64,000 nucleotides of DNA, taken from Hydrogenophaga intermedia. Its GTDB lineage: Bacteria > Pseudomonadota > Gammaproteobacteria > Burkholderiales > Burkholderiaceae_C. The DNA lies in NCBI RefSeq assembly GCF_023715105.1, contig NZ_JAMBNO010000005.1, positions 1-64,000 on the forward strand, read 5' to 3'. Position 1 is the stretch's first letter. The number at the start of each line of letters is the position of its first letter. A model generated the notes under the pieces. It was not told where the DNA came from. It did not search any database and saw only the letters and a list, made by a program, of their open reading frames with translations. Positions 37,407 to 48,940 of the stretch are shown one piece after another. Both the position numbers and the translations under genes were made by a program.

Positions 37407-38639
37407 TCAGGGGCGTTTCATCTGGCAGCTGGTGGGCGTGCTCGACACATAGTTCGGGTACTCCGCCACCGGTGCCAGGGTCATGCCGGTCTTCTCGGGG
37501 CTGTAAGGGTACTTGGCATCGGCCTTCTGCCACACCGACATGTACAGCGGCTGCTGCAACTGGTGGTCGGTCTTGCGCATCTGCACTTCGCCGTTGAAGC
37601 TCTTGACGCTCAGGCCTTCCATGGCGGCGGCGACCTTCACCGGGTCGGTGGACTTGGCCTTGGCCATGGCGGCACCCAGCATCTCGAAGATGCGGATCGT
37701 GGAGCCGGTGTAGAAGTCGTCGTTGTACTTCTGGTTGAACTCCTTCATCCACTTCTCCATCTGGCCGCCCATGTTGTAGTGGTTGTAGGCGATCTGATAG
37801 ACACGGCCGGCACCGTTGTTGCCCAGTGCGGTGGGCGTGCCCGTGACACCGGCGTAGTAGGTGAAGAACTTGCCGGTGTAGCCGTTCTCGTTGGCCGCCT
37901 TGATCAGCAGCGACAGGTCGGAACCCCAGTTGCCGGTAATCACGGTGTCGGCGCCCGAGGCCTTGATCTTGGCGATGTAGGGCGCGAAGTCGCGCGTCTG
38001 GGCCAGCGGATGCAGATCCTCACCCACGAACTGGATGTCCGGGCGCTTGCGACCGATGGTCTCCTTGGCGAACTTGACCACCTGGTGGCCGTGCGAGTAG
38101 TTCTGGTTGAGCAGGTAGATCTTCTTGATGTCCGGCTGCGTGGCGATGAAGCTGGACATGGCCTCCATCTTCATCGAGGTGTCGGCATCGAAGCGGAAGT
38201 GCCAGTAGCTGCACTTGCTGTTGGTGAGATCGGGGTCGACCGCCGAGTCGTTGAGGTAGAGCACCTCCTTGCCCGGGTTGCGCGCGTTGTGCTTTTCCAC
38301 CGCGTCCACCAGCGCCAGCGCGACCGAGGAGCCGTTGCCCTGGATGATGTAGCGTGCGCCCTGGTCGATGGCGGCCTTGAGCGCGTTGAGGCTTTCCGCC
38401 GGGCTGAGCTTGTTGTCGATCGCAGTGATCTCGAACTTCACGCCGGCCGGGTTGCCCTTGCCGCTGAACTTCTCGGCAAAGAACTGATAGCCCTTGAACT
38501 GGCTCACGCCCACCGGACCGAGCAGACCGGTCAGCGGGTCGATACGGACCAGCTTGACCGTCTCACCCGCCTGGGCGAGCACCGCGCCTGCGGCCACGAG
38601 CATGGCGGCACCGGCCACCGACTTCACGAACCATTTCAT
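37407..38639 (-). CDS. Liv-type ABC transporter substrate-binding protein
   Basis: 410 aa periplasmic binding protein of the leucine/isoleucine/valine (HAAT) class. Signal peptide MKWFVKSVAGAAMLVAAGAVLAQA with cleavage near residue 22-24. Two-lobe Peripla_BP_6 fold with YIIQGNGSSVALALVDAVEKH and NQNYSHGHQVVKFAK. AAGGAGAC precedes the ATG. The ligand is not determined; being next to a CoA ligase and beta-oxidation genes argues for a carboxylic or aromatic acid rather than an amino acid (inference). Confidence 0.92.
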   Translation of the reverse strand: MKWFVKSVAGAAMLVAAGAVLAQAGETVKLVRIDPLTGLLGPVGVSQFKGYQFFAEKFSGKGNPAGVKFEITAIDNKLSPAESLNALKAAIDQGARYIIQGNGSSVALALVDAVEKHNARNPGKEVLYLNDSAVDPDLTNSKCSYWHFRFDADTSMKMEAMSSFIATQPDIKKIYLLNQNYSHGHQVVKFAKETIGRKRPDIQFVGEDLHPLAQTRDFAPYIAKIKASGADTVITGNWGSDLSLLIKAANENGYTGKFFTYYAGVTGTPTALGNNGAGRVYQIAYNHYNMGGQMEKWMKEFNQKYNDDFYTGSTIRIFEMLGAAMAKAKSTDPVKVAAAMEGLSVKSFNGEVQMRKTDHQLQQPLYMSVWQKADAKYPYSPEKTGMTLAPVAEYPNYVSSTPTSCQMKRP

Positions 38640-38753
38640 CGCTTGTCTCCTTGATTGGATGGGTCGCCCAAGAGGACGAACGCTGGCAGCGTAAAGCGAG
38701 ACAGCGCGCCCCGCTTCAGGGAATGCCCGCGCTTCTATCCCCCAGGCGACACA

Positions 38754-38774
38754 CGAGCGGTTTCGCGCCGCTCG
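38754..38774 (-). terminator. Hairpin after the acyl-CoA ligase gene (no T tract)
   Basis: A 7-bp perfect stem CGAGCGG/CCGCTCG with a 7-nt loop, 10 bp past the ligase stop on the minus strand. No run of T follows, so this may be a weak or Rho-assisted end of transcription, or an RNA stabiliser. Confidence 0.35.
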
Positions 38775-38784
38775 ACGAGCTGCT

Positions 38785-40431
<1,647 letters not shown>

Positions 40432-40582
40432 GGGGAAGTCTCCGGTAGTGGTTGGAAGGATCAGCTGCCATGCTAGCCGCGAGCGCGGGTTTGGCGCGAG
40501 CGGGATTGTCCCGGGGGCAACATCCGTGACGCCAAGACCCTGCGACCTGTGAGCGATGCCCCGGCGTCCGACAATGCGGGGC

Positions 40583-42067
40583 ATGAACGCTGTCGTCGAC
40601 GCCGCCGCCCTGGACCTGGGCTGGACCTGGCAGAACCGCTTCGCCGCCCTGGGCGAAGCCTTCTTCACCCGCACCAGCCCGACGCCGCTGCCCGAACCCC
40701 AGTGGGTCGGCACGCAGCCGGCACTGGCGCGCGAGCTGGGCCTGGACGTCGCCTGGCTGGCCCACCCCGAGGCGCTGCAGGCCTTCAGCGGCAACCGTGC
40801 GCTGGCCGGCAGTGCACCCGTTGCCACGGTCTACAGCGGCCATCAGTTCGGCGTGTGGGCCGGCCAGCTCGGCGACGGCCGCGCCATTCTGCTGGGCGAG
40901 GTCGACACACCCGCGGGCCCGATGGAATTGCAGCTCAAGGGCGCCGGCCTCACGCGTTACTCGCGCATGGGTGACGGGCGAGCCGTGCTGCGCAGCTCCA
41001 TTCGCGAATTCCTGTGCAGCGAGGCCATGCACGCGCTGGGCATTCCCACCACGCGTGCGCTTTGCGTCACGGGCTCGCCGCAGCCGGTGATCCGCGAGAC
41101 GGTGGAAACCGCGGCGGTGGTCACGCGCGTGGCGCCGAGCTTCATTCGCTTCGGGCACTTCGAACATTTTTCGGCCAACGGGCAGATCGGCGAGCTGCGC
41201 CGGCTCGCCGATTTCGTGATCGATCGCTACTACCCCGCCTGCCGCGACGGTGATGGCAACCCCTACGCCAACCTGCTGGAAGCGGTGGCCGCACGCACCG
41301 CGGAGATGGTGGCGCATTGGCAGGCCGTGGGCTTCTGCCACGGGGTGATGAACACCGACAACATGAGCATCCTGGGCCTGACCATCGACTACGGGCCCTT
41401 CCAGTTCATGGACGCCTTCAACCCGGCGCACATCTGCAACCACAGCGACAGTGGCGGGCGCTACGCCTACCACCGCCAGCCCAACATCGCCTACTGGAAC
41501 CTGTTCTGCCTGGGTCAGGCCCTGCTGCCGCTCATGGACGAGCAACAGCAGGCGCTGGACGCGCTGGAGCCTTACAAGACGCTGTTCCCGGCCGCACTCA
41601 CGCGCCGCATGGGCGCCAAGCTCGGCCTGGTGGACGTGCGCGAGGGCGACGCAGAACTCATCGAAGCGCTGATGCAGCTCATGCACAAGGACGCGGTCGA
41701 CTTCAGCATCCTCTTTCGCCGCCTGTGCGATGCGGCCGGGGGCCACACCGAGCCCGTGCGCGACCTGTTCCTGCAGCGCGAGGCTTTCGACGCCTGGGCC
41801 GCGCGCTGGCGTGAGCGGCTGCAGTCGCAGCCCGGTTTCGATGACTCGGTCACGGCGGCCGCCATGCGCCGCGTGAACCCGCGCATCGTGCTGCGCAACC
41901 ACCTGGGCCAGGTGGCGATCGAGCGCGCGCAGCAGGGCGATTTCAGCGAGGTGGATCGACTGCTGAAAGCTTTGATGGCCCCGTTCGACGAACGCGAAGG
42001 CGAGGACGATCTCGCCGCCTTCCCGCCCGACTGGGCACAGCAGATCGAGATCAGCTGCTCTTCCTGA
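40583..42067 (+). CDS. selO: Protein adenylyltransferase SelO
   Basis: 494 aa pseudokinase-fold enzyme that AMPylates proteins, linked to redox stress in E. coli. Conserved landmarks: [44 protein letters not shown], and [21 protein letters not shown] for metal and nucleotide binding. The C-terminal ISCSS holds the cysteine at the place of selenocysteine in animal SelO. GACAAT sits 7 nt before the ATG. It is followed 14 bp later by msrB, another redox gene. Confidence 0.95.
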   Translation: MNAVVDAAALDLGWTWQNRFAALGEAFFTRTSPTPLPEPQWVGTQPALARELGLDVAWLAHPEALQAFSGNRALAGSAPVATVYSGHQFGVWAGQLGDGRAILLGEVDTPAGPMELQLKGAGLTRYSRMGDGRAVLRSSIREFLCSEAMHALGIPTTRALCVTGSPQPVIRETVETAAVVTRVAPSFIRFGHFEHFSANGQIGELRRLADFVIDRYYPACRDGDGNPYANLLEAVAARTAEMVAHWQAVGFCHGVMNTDNMSILGLTIDYGPFQFMDAFNPAHICNHSDSGGRYAYHRQPNIAYWNLFCLGQALLPLMDEQQQALDALEPYKTLFPAALTRRMGAKLGLVDVREGDAELIEALMQLMHKDAVDFSILFRRLCDAAGGHTEPVRDLFLQREAFDAWAARWRERLQSQPGFDDSVTAAAMRRVNPRIVLRNHLGQVAIERAQQGDFSEVDRLLKALMAPFDEREGEDDLAAFPPDWAQQIEISCSS

Positions 42068-42081
42068 GAGGACCGCAGGAC

Positions 42082-42489
42082 ATGGACTTTCCCATCAAGA
42101 AAACCGACGCCGAGTGGCGCGAGATCCTGGCCGCCAAGGGCGCCGAGCGTGGCGCCTTCGAAGTCACGCGCCACGCCCACACCGAGCGGCCCTTCACCGG
42201 CAAGTACGAGGAAATCTGGGCCGACGGCAGCTACCACTGCATCTGCTGCGGCAACCACCTGTTCGACGCCGGCACCAAGTTCGACGCCGGCTGCGGCTGG
42301 CCCAGCTTCTGGAAAGCCGTTCCCGGCGCCATCACCGAGATCACCGACCGCAGCCACGGCATGGTGCGCACCGAGACCGTGTGCAGCCAGTGCGGCGCGC
42401 ACCTGGGCCATGTGTTCGAGGACGGCCCTGCGCCCACCGGCCTGCGCTACTGCATGAATTCGGCGGCGATCGATCTGAAGGAGAAATGA
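42082..42489 (+). CDS. msrB: Peptide-methionine (R)-S-oxide reductase
   Basis: 135 aa. Repairs methionine-R-sulfoxide in proteins. The catalytic cysteine is Cys124 in RYCMNSAA; zinc cysteines are Cys53/Cys56 and Cys101/Cys104. No signal peptide, so cytoplasmic. Flanked at 14 and 4 bp by selO and a flavin monooxygenase gene in one operon. Confidence 0.96.
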   Translation: MDFPIKKTDAEWREILAAKGAERGAFEVTRHAHTERPFTGKYEEIWADGSYHCICCGNHLFDAGTKFDAGCGWPSFWKAVPGAITEITDRSHGMVRTETVCSQCGAHLGHVFEDGPAPTGLRYCMNSAAIDLKEK

Positions 42490-42493
42490 AGCG

Positions 42494-43519
42494 ATGCCCA
42501 GTCAACTCGCCGACATCAAGCTATCGATGCTGGACCTCGTGGCGGTGCGCGAAGGCGGCACCGTGGCCGAGGCAATTGCCATCGCGCGGCGTACCGCACA
42601 GCACGCCGAACGCCTGGGTTTCACGCGCTACTGGTTGGCCGAACACCACAACATGACCGGCATCGCCAGTTCGGCCACCGCCGTGCTGGTGGGTCACATC
42701 GCTGGTGCCACCAGCCGCATCCGCGTCGGTTCGGGCGGGGTCATGCTGCCCAACCACGCGCCGCTGGTGGTGGCCGAGGCCTTCGGTACCCTGGAGGCGC
42801 TCTACCCCGGGCGCATTGACCTCGGCCTGGGCCGTGCGCCCGGTACCGACGGACTGACGATGCGTGCCCTGCGGCGCGACCGGGTGGAAACCGAGGCTGA
42901 TTTCCCGCGCGAGGTCGCCGAGCTGCAGGCCTTCCTGGGCCCGGCGCAGCCGGGCCAGCGCGTGATCGCCATGCCTGGGCAGAACTCGAACGTGCCCATC
43001 TGGCTGCTCGGCTCCAGCCTGTTTTCGGCCCGCCTCGCCGCGCAGCGCGGCTTGCCATTCGCCTTCGCCTCGCACTTTGCCCCACGGCTGCTGCTGCAGG
43101 CGCTGGAGGTCTACCGCAGCGAGTTCCAGCCGTCGGCGGTGCTCGCCCGGCCCTACGCCGCCATCGGCGTGCCGATGATCGCGGCTCCCACCGACGACGA
43201 AGCGGAGTTTCTGGCGAGCAGCACCTACCAGCGCGTGCTGGGCATCCTCACCGGCCGCCGCGGGCAGCTGCCGCCACCAGTGACGGATTTCGTGGCGTCG
43301 CTGGCGCCGCACGAGCGCCAGGGCATCGCCGATTTCCTGGCCGCCGCCGTCATCGGCAGCCCCGACACGGTGCGCGCCGGCCTGCAGCGCCTGGCCGACC
43401 TCACCGAGGCTGACGAGTTCATTCTGGTGAGCGACGTGTTCGACCCGGCGCTTCGCCTGCGCTCGCTCGACATCGCAGCGGTGGCGATGCGCGAAGGCGC
43501 CGTGGCCGCAGCCGCCTGA
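42494..43519 (+). CDS. LLM-class flavin-dependent oxidoreductase
   Basis: 341 aa bacterial-luciferase-like monooxygenase of the YhbW type ([54 protein letters not shown]). Uses reduced FMN and oxygen on an unknown substrate. It ends exactly where the opposing DUF697 gene ends, sharing the palindrome TGATCA: one gene's TGA abuts the other's. Confidence 0.92.
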   Translation: MPSQLADIKLSMLDLVAVREGGTVAEAIAIARRTAQHAERLGFTRYWLAEHHNMTGIASSATAVLVGHIAGATSRIRVGSGGVMLPNHAPLVVAEAFGTLEALYPGRIDLGLGRAPGTDGLTMRALRRDRVETEADFPREVAELQAFLGPAQPGQRVIAMPGQNSNVPIWLLGSSLFSARLAAQRGLPFAFASHFAPRLLLQALEVYRSEFQPSAVLARPYAAIGVPMIAAPTDDEAEFLASSTYQRVLGILTGRRGQLPPPVTDFVASLAPHERQGIADFLAAAVIGSPDTVRAGLQRLADLTEADEFILVSDVFDPALRLRSLDIAAVAMREGAVAAAA

Positions 43520-44476
43520 TCAGCGGCCGCGCACCAGCGCCATCACCTGCCCGGCGTCCAGCGTCGCGGCCTTCTGCTGGATCTGTGGCAGGTACTGCGC
43601 TTGCATCTGCTTTGCCGGACCCAGCAAGTCCTGAAAAGTCTGCTTTAGCAACTCGGTGCTCATCTGCCGGCCGCCCGCGTAGTAGCGTTTGGCCACCTGG
43701 CCCAGCGCGTACGTGGTGGCGAACGAAAACGCCATGCCCGTGGCGGCGCGCCCGATGCCTCCGATGGTGCGCCCCGCCGCCTTGCCCAGCAGGCCGCCGA
43801 TGAGCTTGCGGCCGAACTGCTCGAGGTATTGCGAGGTCAGCCCCACGCCCACCGCAGCGATGAATTCGCGGATGTGCCCCTGGTCGAGCTCGACACCGTG
43901 CGACTTGCCGATCTCGTAGACCATCTTGACCTGCAGCGGAATGATGGCCATCGACGCCCAGGATTGCGGCAGCAGTTCCAGCGCGCCGTTGAGCATGGCG
44001 TAGTTGAGGATCGATTTGTCCAGCGCCGCGTTGTCCAGGCCGCGCACCTCGGGTGCCGCCGCCGTGGTGGCCACCGTGGCCGGCACGGCAACGGATGCGG
44101 CCTGCACCAGCTCGGCCTCTGTGCGCTCGAAGGCGGCGACTTCGCCCGCATCGGGCTTGAGCCGGGCCTTCAGATCGGCCAGAAAGGCGGCTTCGGCCGC
44201 GCTGCGGGCCCCGTCGGCGTCGCACACGCAGACGGCCATCTCGTAGGCCAGTTCGCGCTGGCCGGCGTCACCCAGGCGGGCCACGGTGCCGCCCAGATCG
44301 ACCCGGCGCAGCAGTACGTCCTGATACACGGCCGCGAGGCCTGCCACGCCACCCTTGCCGCCCAGCGATTCGGCGATGCCGCGCAGGCTTTCGCGCTCGG
44401 CATCGGCCTTGTCACCATCGGCCAGCGCGGCCATGAGGGCAATCGTGAGGATCGCTTGTTGTTCCTGTGCGTTCAT
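43520..44476 (-). CDS. TerB-like/DUF697 membrane-associated protein
   Basis: 318 aa. Residues about 1-125 look like a TerB-type all-helical domain ([20 protein letters not shown], often metal-binding in tellurite-resistance proteins). Residues about 145-300 match the DUF697/YcjF-like family, with hydrophobic helices and glycine-rich turns ([23 protein letters not shown]). GGAGAACCCC precedes the ATG. Function is unknown; both modules occur in envelope-stress proteins. It is divergent from yciB. Confidence 0.75.
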   Translation of the reverse strand: MNAQEQQAILTIALMAALADGDKADAERESLRGIAESLGGKGGVAGLAAVYQDVLLRRVDLGGTVARLGDAGQRELAYEMAVCVCDADGARSAAEAAFLADLKARLKPDAGEVAAFERTEAELVQAASVAVPATVATTAAAPEVRGLDNAALDKSILNYAMLNGALELLPQSWASMAIIPLQVKMVYEIGKSHGVELDQGHIREFIAAVGVGLTSQYLEQFGRKLIGGLLGKAAGRTIGGIGRAATGMAFSFATTYALGQVAKRYYAGGRQMSTELLKQTFQDLLGPAKQMQAQYLPQIQQKAATLDAGQVMALVRGR

Positions 44477-44586
44477 GTGGGGTTCTCCTCTGCGTCATGG
44501 GCATGTGCGGCCGTTCATCGAGCCTTCAAGCCCTGGCAAGGTTCCCCATCGCGCCCGGGGTTTGCGCCGGCAGGGATAATCCCGGC

Positions 44587-45129
44587 ATGCGACTGCTGCT
44601 CGATTTCTTCCCCATCCTGCTGTTCTTTGGCGCCTACAAGCTGCAGGGCATCTATCTGGCCACCGCGGTGCTGATGGTGGCCACGCTGGTGCAGACCGGC
44701 ATCATCTACGCCATCGACCGCAAGCTGCAGAACATCCACAAGATCACGCTGGTGCTGGTGCTGGTGTTCGGCACGCTCACCCTGCTCCTGCAGGACGAGC
44801 GCTTCATCAAATGGAAGCCAACGGTGCTCTACGCCGGCATGGCCGTCGTGCTGGGCGCCGCACTGTGGGGCTGGAAGAAGAACTTCCTGCAGATGCTGCT
44901 GGGTGCCCAGTTGAGCCTGCCCGCGTCGGTGTGGGCGCGCCTCACGGTGGCCTGGATCGGCTATTTCCTGTTCATGGCCGGCATCAACGCCTGGTTCGCG
45001 GCCTACCAGACCACCGAGGAGTGGGTGAACTTCAAGCTCTGGGGCTACATATTCCCGGTGCTCTTCATCGTTGGCCAGGGCCTGTACATCGCGCGCTACC
45101 TCAAGGACGAGCCGGAGGCCAAGCCATGA
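44587..45129 (+). CDS. yciB: Inner-membrane protein YciB (septation protein A family)
   Basis: 180 aa with five transmembrane segments. Family motifs: [20 protein letters not shown] at the start, [10 protein letters not shown], and [22 protein letters not shown] near the end. In E. coli YciB interacts with cell-division and elongation proteins and helps keep the envelope intact. GATAAT lies exactly 6 nt before the ATG, which suggests a leaderless transcript. The stop overlaps the bolA-type start (ATGA). Confidence 0.94.
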   Translation: MRLLLDFFPILLFFGAYKLQGIYLATAVLMVATLVQTGIIYAIDRKLQNIHKITLVLVLVFGTLTLLLQDERFIKWKPTVLYAGMAVVLGAALWGWKKNFLQMLLGAQLSLPASVWARLTVAWIGYFLFMAGINAWFAAYQTTEEWVNFKLWGYIFPVLFIVGQGLYIARYLKDEPEAKP

Positions 45130-45395
45130 CCGCCGTGCCGACCGCGGCCGCACTCGAGGCACGCCTGCGGGATAAACTGGCGCCCACAGCGCTGGAAGTC
45201 ATCGACGAGAGCGCCGCCCATGCCGGCCACGCAGGCGCCAACGGCCTGGGTTACGGCACGCATTTCCGTGTGCGCATTGCCGCCCCGGCGTTCGTCGGCC
45301 TGGGCCGGGTGGCGCAGCATCGCCTTGTGTATGATGCCCTGCAGCCGTTCACCGACGCCGGGCTCCATGCCCTGGCCATCGAAATCCAGCGCTGA
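45126..45395 (+). CDS. BolA-family protein
   Basis: 89 aa BolA/IbaG-type protein ([27 protein letters not shown]). BolA proteins work with monothiol glutaredoxins in iron-sulfur trafficking and act as small regulators of shape and stress. The conserved C-terminal histidine region (LHALAIEI) is present. Translation is coupled to yciB by a 4-bp overlap. Confidence 0.93.
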   Translation: MTAVPTAAALEARLRDKLAPTALEVIDESAAHAGHAGANGLGYGTHFRVRIAAPAFVGLGRVAQHRLVYDALQPFTDAGLHALAIEIQR

Positions 45396-45475
45396 CAACC
45401 TTCTGTCACAAGCTGGTATCGAACCCCGCAGCGTGCGGCGGCTCCAACCGTTTTTCACTCCCCTGTAGGACATCC

Positions 45476-46255
45476 ATGAAAAAGTCCCTGTCGACCCTGA
45501 GCGCGGCCGTGCTGATTGCATCTGCCCCCTGGGCCATGGCCCAGAACGTGGCCATCGTCAACGGCAAACCCGTGCCCACGGAACGTGTCGAGGCGCTGGT
45601 CAAGCAGATCGAGGCCAGCGGCCGCCAGGTCGATGACGCGGCGCGTGCCCAGATCAAGGAAGAAGTGGTGCTGCGCGAGATCTTCATGCAGGAAGCGCAG
45701 AAGGCCGGCGTGGCCAACAGCCCCGAGTTCAAGAACCAGATGGAACTCGCCCGCCAGACCATCATGATCCGCGCCCTGTTTGCCGACTTCCAGAAGAAGA
45801 ACCCGGTGACGGATGCCGAGGTGCAAGCCGAGTACGACAAGTTCGTGGCCGCCAACGCCGGCAAGGAATACAAGGCGCGCCACATCCTGGTCGAAAAGGA
45901 AGACGAGGCCAAGGCCATCATCGCCAGCCTCAAGAAAGGCGGCAAGTTCGAGGACATCGCCAAGAAGCAGTCCAAGGACCCGGGCTCCGGCGCCAACGGT
46001 GGCGATCTCGACTGGGCCCCCGCTGCCAGCTACGTGCCCGAGTTCTCCCAGGCCATGATCAAGCTCGCCAAGGGCCAGATCACCGACGCGCCGGTGCAAA
46101 GCCAGTTCGGCTGGCACGTCATCCGCGTCGACGACATTCGCGAAGCCGAGCTGCCCAAGCTCGAGGACGTCAAACCCCAGGTGGTGCAGCAGCTCACGCA
46201 GCAAAAGCTGCAGAAGTTCCAGTCGGACCTGCGCGCGAAAGCGAAGATCCAGTAA
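45476..46255 (+). CDS. Periplasmic PpiC-type peptidyl-prolyl isomerase
   Basis: 259 aa. Signal peptide MKKSLSTLSAAVLIASAPWAMA (residues 1-22), then a SurA-like helical chaperone part and one parvulin domain (ARHILVEKEDEAKAIIASLKKG, FGWHVIRVDDI). Assists folding of outer-membrane or secreted proteins. GTAGGA precedes the ATG. It is followed by a strong terminator, so it ends the yciB-bolA-ppi run. Confidence 0.93.
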   Translation: MKKSLSTLSAAVLIASAPWAMAQNVAIVNGKPVPTERVEALVKQIEASGRQVDDAARAQIKEEVVLREIFMQEAQKAGVANSPEFKNQMELARQTIMIRALFADFQKKNPVTDAEVQAEYDKFVAANAGKEYKARHILVEKEDEAKAIIASLKKGGKFEDIAKKQSKDPGSGANGGDLDWAPAASYVPEFSQAMIKLAKGQITDAPVQSQFGWHVIRVDDIREAELPKLEDVKPQVVQQLTQQKLQKFQSDLRAKAKIQ

Positions 46256-46282
46256 GCCCGCCTCCTGGCTGGCCAGCTCCTG

Positions 46283-46309
46283 AAGGCGCGGTTACCCCGC
46301 GCCTTTTTT
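46283..46309 (+). terminator. Rho-independent terminator after the isomerase gene
   Basis: A 7-bp stem GGCGCGG/CCGCGCC, extended by AA/TT, with a TTACC loop and a run of six T directly after. It lies 27 bp past the stop codon. Confidence 0.9.
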
Positions 46310-46392
46310 CTTGGCTTTGCCAGAAGCCGCCACCGCCGTTAGCATGCGCGCGCAGGTCCGGCGCGGACCGTTGAACCGGGGAAGGATTCAGC

Positions 46393-47406
46393 GTGACGGG
46401 CAAAGCACAACTCATTCGTCGCCTTATCTGGCCCAGACAGGCGTCCATGTTCGCCGTGGTGGGTGGCGCGATCGGTCTCACCGGAGACCTGGTGAGCTTT
46501 TTCACCGAACTGCTCACGCCGCCGTTGCTGGCCGGCATGTTCTTCGTGGTCGCGGTGGTTGCGGCCGTGTTGTGCTGGCGCAAGGCCAGCGGGGTGAACA
46601 CGGCCGACAAGGACGCCATCGAGGCGGTGGTGGAGTGCCCCACTTGTGATGCCATGCGCTTCGGTCTGTTCGCGGCGCTGACTTTCGGTGTGTTCATGCT
46701 GGTCGGACAAGGGCAAACCGTCACCGAGACCGTAGGCGAGCGTCTGGGGCTGATTCAACGCGACGTCGCGGCCATCTCGGGCAACGTACAGGCGCTGACC
46801 GACATGTCGCAGTCCCAGCGCATCCGCAGCAACCCGCGTCAGCCGGAAGATTTCTTTGCCAACGCCTGGATCTACGCCAACATCCAGCGTGACCAGGCGA
46901 AGAGTCACGAATCCATGCGTGCACTTTACGAACGCTTCGGCCCGCGCAAGCTCGATGCCGCCGAGCTCTACTTCGCCTCCGGCCGCGACGTGCGTGCGCG
47001 CAACGAGCTGCTGGCCGAGATGGAGCGTCTGGCCGCCGAACACGAGGACGCCACCTTGCTGGTGGTGGCCGCACGCAATGCCGCCGACCCCCAGCGCTCT
47101 CGTACCCTGCAACAACAAGCCCGCAACATGGACCCGGACATGCCATTCGTGTGGTGGGACATCCAGGCCATGACTGCGCGCATGGGTGGCGCACGGACCG
47201 ACCCCGCCTCCCAGACCGCCATGCTGCGCGAGCAGGTCGACGCGCTCAAGGCGTTCATCGAACGCATCGGCAACCACCCCGGCGGGCGCTACTTTTACCT
47301 GCCGCAGTACCAGCCCGACCACGAAATGCTGGCCCGCCAGAACCTCACCAGCATGGAGACCACGCTGCAGACCTACGAACGGATGCAGCGCCCGCGAACG
47401 CCCTGA
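46393..47406 (+). CDS. Membrane protein of unknown function
   Basis: 337 aa; I do not recognise the family. Three hydrophobic segments lie near the N-terminus (about residues 19-37, 44-63 and 88-106), with VECPTCDA between the second and third. The remainder (about 110-337) is soluble, helical and charged, with a repeat-like rhythm (YFASGRDVRARNELLAEMERL, LLVVAARNAADPQRSRTLQ) suggesting TPR-like helices. The start is a GTG with GAAGGA 7 nt before it. It follows a terminator, so it has its own promoter, and it converges on the DUF1624 gene with a 12-bp gap. Confidence 0.75.
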   Translation: MTGKAQLIRRLIWPRQASMFAVVGGAIGLTGDLVSFFTELLTPPLLAGMFFVVAVVAAVLCWRKASGVNTADKDAIEAVVECPTCDAMRFGLFAALTFGVFMLVGQGQTVTETVGERLGLIQRDVAAISGNVQALTDMSQSQRIRSNPRQPEDFFANAWIYANIQRDQAKSHESMRALYERFGPRKLDAAELYFASGRDVRARNELLAEMERLAAEHEDATLLVVAARNAADPQRSRTLQQQARNMDPDMPFVWWDIQAMTARMGGARTDPASQTAMLREQVDALKAFIERIGNHPGGRYFYLPQYQPDHEMLARQNLTSMETTLQTYERMQRPRTP

Positions 47407-47418
47407 CCGAACGACATG

Positions 47419-48159
47419 TCAAGGTGCCAGGGCGACATACATCCCCACGAGCCCCATCAACACCGGTTGGTGCAGCAGGTAGTAACTCAGGCTCCAGCGG
47501 CCCCAGGTGGCCATGAAGCGCCCTGCCCCGCTACCCCGCCCTGATCCGCCCAGCCAGTGTGGCCGGTTCGTGCAGACCCAGCGGCCTGCGGCCAGGCCCC
47601 ACCACAGCACGCCCAGCCAGGGCAGGAGCGGCACGTAGTCCTCGGTGAAGGGTTTGCGGGTGATGAAGCCCAGCGCGTTGGGCCCCGGTTCGTTGAGCAC
47701 CGCCAGTGCCGGCCAGTGCGCCATGGCCGCGGGCGCCAGCCAGGGCAGCGCGATCGCCAAGGCCCCCAGAGGCCACAACCAGACACCCCAGCCGCCCGTG
47801 AGGCGCGCGATCACCAGCATCACGGCGATGCCGTGCAGCACGCCGAAGTAGATGAAGCTTTGTGGGAAAACGACCCAGGAGCCCACGCTCACCAGCAGCG
47901 CCGCACCGGCCACCTGCACCCAGCGGCGCCAGAAGCGGGGCCAGCCCTGGCCCTGGTGCAACGCCACCGCTTGCGACAGCCCGGCGGTGAAGAGGAACAG
48001 GCTCACGATGGCCGAGCGCTGCGTGGTCCAGAACGGATCGCTCAGGAAGGCCTGGTCGATGAAGCCGAAGTGATCGAGGTCGAAGCAGAAGTGGTAGACC
48101 GTCATCCACAGCAGCGCGGCGGCGCGCAATTGGTCGATGCGGTCGTACCGCGGTGTCAT
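47419..48159 (-). CDS. DUF1624/heparan-glucosaminide acetyltransferase-like membrane protein
   Basis: 246 aa with about seven transmembrane segments. Starts RYDRIDQLRAAALLWMTVYHFCFDLDHFG, the family signature with the conserved His/Asp, and ends WSLSYYLLHQPVLMGL. Related to acyltransferases that move acetyl groups across the membrane; the substrate is unknown. The ATG at 48159 overlaps the stop of the preceding hydrolase (ATGA). Confidence 0.88.
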   Translation of the reverse strand: MTPRYDRIDQLRAAALLWMTVYHFCFDLDHFGFIDQAFLSDPFWTTQRSAIVSLFLFTAGLSQAVALHQGQGWPRFWRRWVQVAGAALLVSVGSWVVFPQSFIYFGVLHGIAVMLVIARLTGGWGVWLWPLGALAIALPWLAPAAMAHWPALAVLNEPGPNALGFITRKPFTEDYVPLLPWLGVLWWGLAAGRWVCTNRPHWLGGSGRGSGAGRFMATWGRWSLSYYLLHQPVLMGLVGMYVALAP

Positions 48160-48893
48160 TTCGCCTGGCCCCACACCGTCAGCAGGTGGCGAGACAAGCC
48201 CTGCGGGTCGCTCACCATCGGGTCGTGCCCGGTGGCCATCTCGATGAGCTGCCAGCCCGGCTCGCGGCGCACGCGCTCCCGCGAGGGCGCGATGGTGGCC
48301 AGCGCGGGAGAGGTGCAGTCGATGAAGGTGCGCGGCAGCTGCGCCACCGCCTCCCCGTCAAACGGCAGCGGTTGCTGGTAGAGCCGGAAGGGTTGCGGGG
48401 TCTGGCGCCGGTTCACCCAGTCTCGGTCGGCGCCGTCGAGGCCGAACAGCTTTGCATCGGGCGGCGGGAAATGCAGGCCGCCGCTTGCTTGCGCCGAGGC
48501 GATGCGCGCGGCCTTGGTCTCCTCGCTGTGGTGGCTGCTCCAGCTGTCGCCCGGGTACGGCAAGGCTGCATCCAGGTAGACCAGGTGAGCCAGGCAGCCG
48601 GGGCGCTCGCGCAGGAGGCGATCGGCCACGCCCGTGATCACCATGCCCGCGTAGCTGTGGCCCACCAGCACCACGCGGCTCAGCTCCTCGGCCTCGATCA
48701 GCCCGATCACGTCCTGGATGTGGGTGTTGAGGTCGATCGTGGGGCTCATCAGGTGGGCGCGCTCGCCCACGCCGGTGAGCGTGACAGCATGCACCTCGGC
48801 CCCGGCGGCGCGCAGCAGCGGCATCACCCGCCGCCAGCACCACGCGCCGTGCCAGGAGCCATGGACCAGAACGATGGACGTGTGTGCAGACAA
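48156..48893 (-). CDS. Alpha/beta-fold hydrolase (methyl esterase/salicylate-binding type)
   Basis: 245 aa. Serine nucleophile in VLVGHSYAGMV, oxyanion region VHGSWHGAWCW near the N-terminus, and C-terminal His in TGHDPMVSDP. It resembles plant methyl esterases and bacterial pyrethroid-hydrolase-like proteins. No signal peptide. Its start codon lies 47 bp from the rlhA start on the opposite strand. Confidence 0.9.
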   Translation of the reverse strand: MSAHTSIVLVHGSWHGAWCWRRVMPLLRAAGAEVHAVTLTGVGERAHLMSPTIDLNTHIQDVIGLIEAEELSRVVLVGHSYAGMVITGVADRLLRERPGCLAHLVYLDAALPYPGDSWSSHHSEETKAARIASAQASGGLHFPPPDAKLFGLDGADRDWVNRRQTPQPFRLYQQPLPFDGEAVAQLPRTFIDCTSPALATIAPSRERVRREPGWQLIEMATGHDPMVSDPQGLSRHLLTVWGQAK

Positions 48894-48940
48894 GGGGGTT
48901 CTCCGGGAAAATACGCGGTTTCGCGATTCTGCCCGCCCCC

